64,000 nucleotides of DNA from Salsipaludibacter albus (GTDB lineage Bacteria > Actinomycetota > Nitriliruptoria > Nitriliruptorales > Nitriliruptoraceae): NCBI RefSeq assembly GCF_019798055.1, contig NZ_JAHOPH010000003.1, positions 1 to 64,000 of the forward strand. Direction: 5' to 3'. Below the pieces are notes generated by a model, which was not told the origin of the DNA, made no database searches, and saw only the letters and a program-made list of their open reading frames with translations. The position numbers and the translations under genes are program-made. Positions 63,017 to 64,000 of the stretch are shown one piece after another. How positions within the stretch are numbered: position 1 is the stretch's first letter; each line of letters opens with the position of its first letter.

Positions 63017-63050
63017 TTGGCTCCGTCGAGTGGTCTCTGGCGCTTCCGAC

Positions 63051-63950
63051 CTACTCGTCGTCGCTAGCGAGGATTCGGGCGAGGCGACCATGCTCTGCAT
63101 CATAAGCCCCTTCGATCGCGGAAACAGCATGTGTCCGGAGAACGCTCCGGCTCTCTCCAACGTCCACCTGGATCCGGTGGATCACCAGTTGCTCTAGGAG
63201 GTCGATCGGTTCGGCGCCATCCTCGTAGTCCATTCGCAATTTGGCGCGCTTCACCGTTCCTCGACGCTCGAGAGCGCTGATGAACCGTTGAATCCAGCCC
63301 TCCTCCTTCACCGCCTCGGTCTGGTCGTCGTCGTCATCCCACCAGATCGACATGGAGATCTTCTTCGGGTCGCCCGTCGACCGCCTCGCATGATCCACCA
63401 TTGAGGCGACTCCCGTCGCGTCGTCGTCGTCATCGTCGATCACGGGAAGGAGATCATCCACAGTGATCGAAAGAGACTTCAACTCGTTCCCCTCCTGCAG
63501 CTGCGCAACTACGTCCGGCTCGATCACGGGGTGCAGGGACACCCGGTACGTCTCGGCCGCGAACGACAGATAGCGGCCCAATCCGGCTGAACTGGGACCA
63601 TCAGTGTTGCGGAGCACTGCGACAAGGGGCGCGTCGAACAGCACCAAGTTCGTGCCCTCGCCCAAGCTGCGACCCTCACCGATGGCGTCTTCGAGGCGAG
63701 TTATGTTCCCGTCGTCATCGATGAGCTTGGGGAAGCCGGTGTCTCTGATGCGGTGAACGCGAATCCAACGGCGTCCGTTGATCATGTCAGCGTCTGCGAT
63801 CATCTGAGGTCGAGTGCCGTGCTGACGATCGCCCATCGGTAACCCAACGATCCGATCATGAATGGCCTTGACCTCGGCGGCGGTGCAATAGGGCCGAGTC
63901 TCGGATTCCACGCGGTGAAGGGTGTAGAAGTCGACAGTTGCTTTGGGCAT
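63051..63950 (-). CDS. Acidic 299-residue protein, possibly DUF6731-like
   Basis: Complete gene; ATG at 63950. The N terminus PKATVDFYTLHRVES, a run of Asp residues (LPVIDDDDDD) and WWDDDDD, and an end reading VVSAIEGAY-like (HAVSAIEGAYDAEHGRLARI) recall short phage-linked proteins I know as DUF6731, but this is from memory and weak. Cytosolic. It precedes the four-helix membrane protein, as sensor-plus-membrane-effector pairs do. Confidence 0.6.
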   Translation of the reverse strand: MPKATVDFYTLHRVESETRPYCTAAEVKAIHDRIVGLPMGDRQHGTRPQMIADADMINGRRWIRVHRIRDTGFPKLIDDDGNITRLEDAIGEGRSLGEGTNLVLFDAPLVAVLRNTDGPSSAGLGRYLSFAAETYRVSLHPVIEPDVVAQLQEGNELKSLSITVDDLLPVIDDDDDDATGVASMVDHARRSTGDPKKISMSIWWDDDDDQTEAVKEEGWIQRFISALERRGTVKRAKLRMDYEDGAEPIDLLEQLVIHRIQVDVGESRSVLRTHAVSAIEGAYDAEHGRLARILASDDE

Positions 63951-64000
63951 CTGGGGGGACCTATCTGTCAGGGCACGCGCACATCCATCGGGGGACGATC

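Noticed and set aside
49550-64000. CRISPR array in the defence region
   Set aside because: No regularly spaced 25-40 bp repeats and no cas genes are present.
49744-64000. Second tRNA-Arg 3' copy (attR)
   Set aside because: I looked for the GGTTCGAATCCCTCCCAGCG core and did not find it; the right end is outside the window or decayed.

Overview
The window is about 70% GC and its gene content (F420-type nitroreductase, RecQ fused to a phosphoribosyltransferase domain, DUF4446 next to pheA and serS, secreted FG-GAP-like repeat proteins, GTG starts with GTGA start/stop overlaps) points to a high-GC Actinomycetota chromosome. A deep branch such as Nitriliruptoria/Euzebyales or Acidimicrobiia would fit, but no rRNA or other decisive marker is present, so the class is inference.

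Positions 1-25,320 are ordinary chromosome: a VanY-type carboxypeptidase, pgi, the gltB-gltD glutamate synthase pair, an acetyltransferase, a secreted M28 peptidase, an alpha/beta hydrolase, a translationally coupled recQ-hypothetical-methyltransferase operon, a secreted PGRP amidase with C-terminal repeats, DsrE, DUF4446, pheA, a TrkA-C membrane protein, serS, a flippase-like membrane protein and a Fur-family regulator with a 19-bp inverted repeat upstream of it. A tRNA-Ser(TGA) at 25,322 carries a 3.3-kb island (25,414-28,729) bounded by a second copy of the tRNA 3' end. It contains an RHH/Doc toxin-antitoxin pair, an Xre-RES toxin-antitoxin locus with three separate lesions, and a secreted collagen-like protein, but no integrase.

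Positions 28,786-49,743 return to chromosome: an SDR, several small secreted or membrane proteins, TetR regulators with visible operators, a cysteine-synthase-like enzyme, a WrbA-like flavoprotein, an ABC exporter whose single permease looks like a fusion of two mycobacterial-type exporter subunits, a cyclase/ThDP-enzyme/SulP cluster, a GH3 glycosidase, an aldo/keto reductase and tRNA-Ser(GCT) plus tRNA-Arg(ACG).

From tRNA-Arg to the window end lies an integrated, partly decayed element. It holds four GGGTACAC repeats (probable integrase arm sites), a tyrosine integrase, an excisionase with its promoter, and a divergent GntR/NUDIX pair like the regulatory genes of actinomycete integrative elements. 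No replication or transfer genes are seen. Cargo of visibly lower GC has been inserted: an SF1 helicase overlapping a DUF2290 gene (the best candidate for an undescribed two-gene defence system), a 1291-residue nuclease-NACHT STAND protein flanked by a diverged 80-bp direct repeat, broken remnants of an oxidoreductase, a UPF0060 protein and a frameshifted GGH-type nuclease toxin, and a pair consisting of a four-helix membrane protein and an acidic 299-residue protein.

The window therefore contrasts a stable metabolic backbone with two tRNA-anchored accessory regions. One is a small toxin-antitoxin island in decay; the other is a defence island built on an integrative element.
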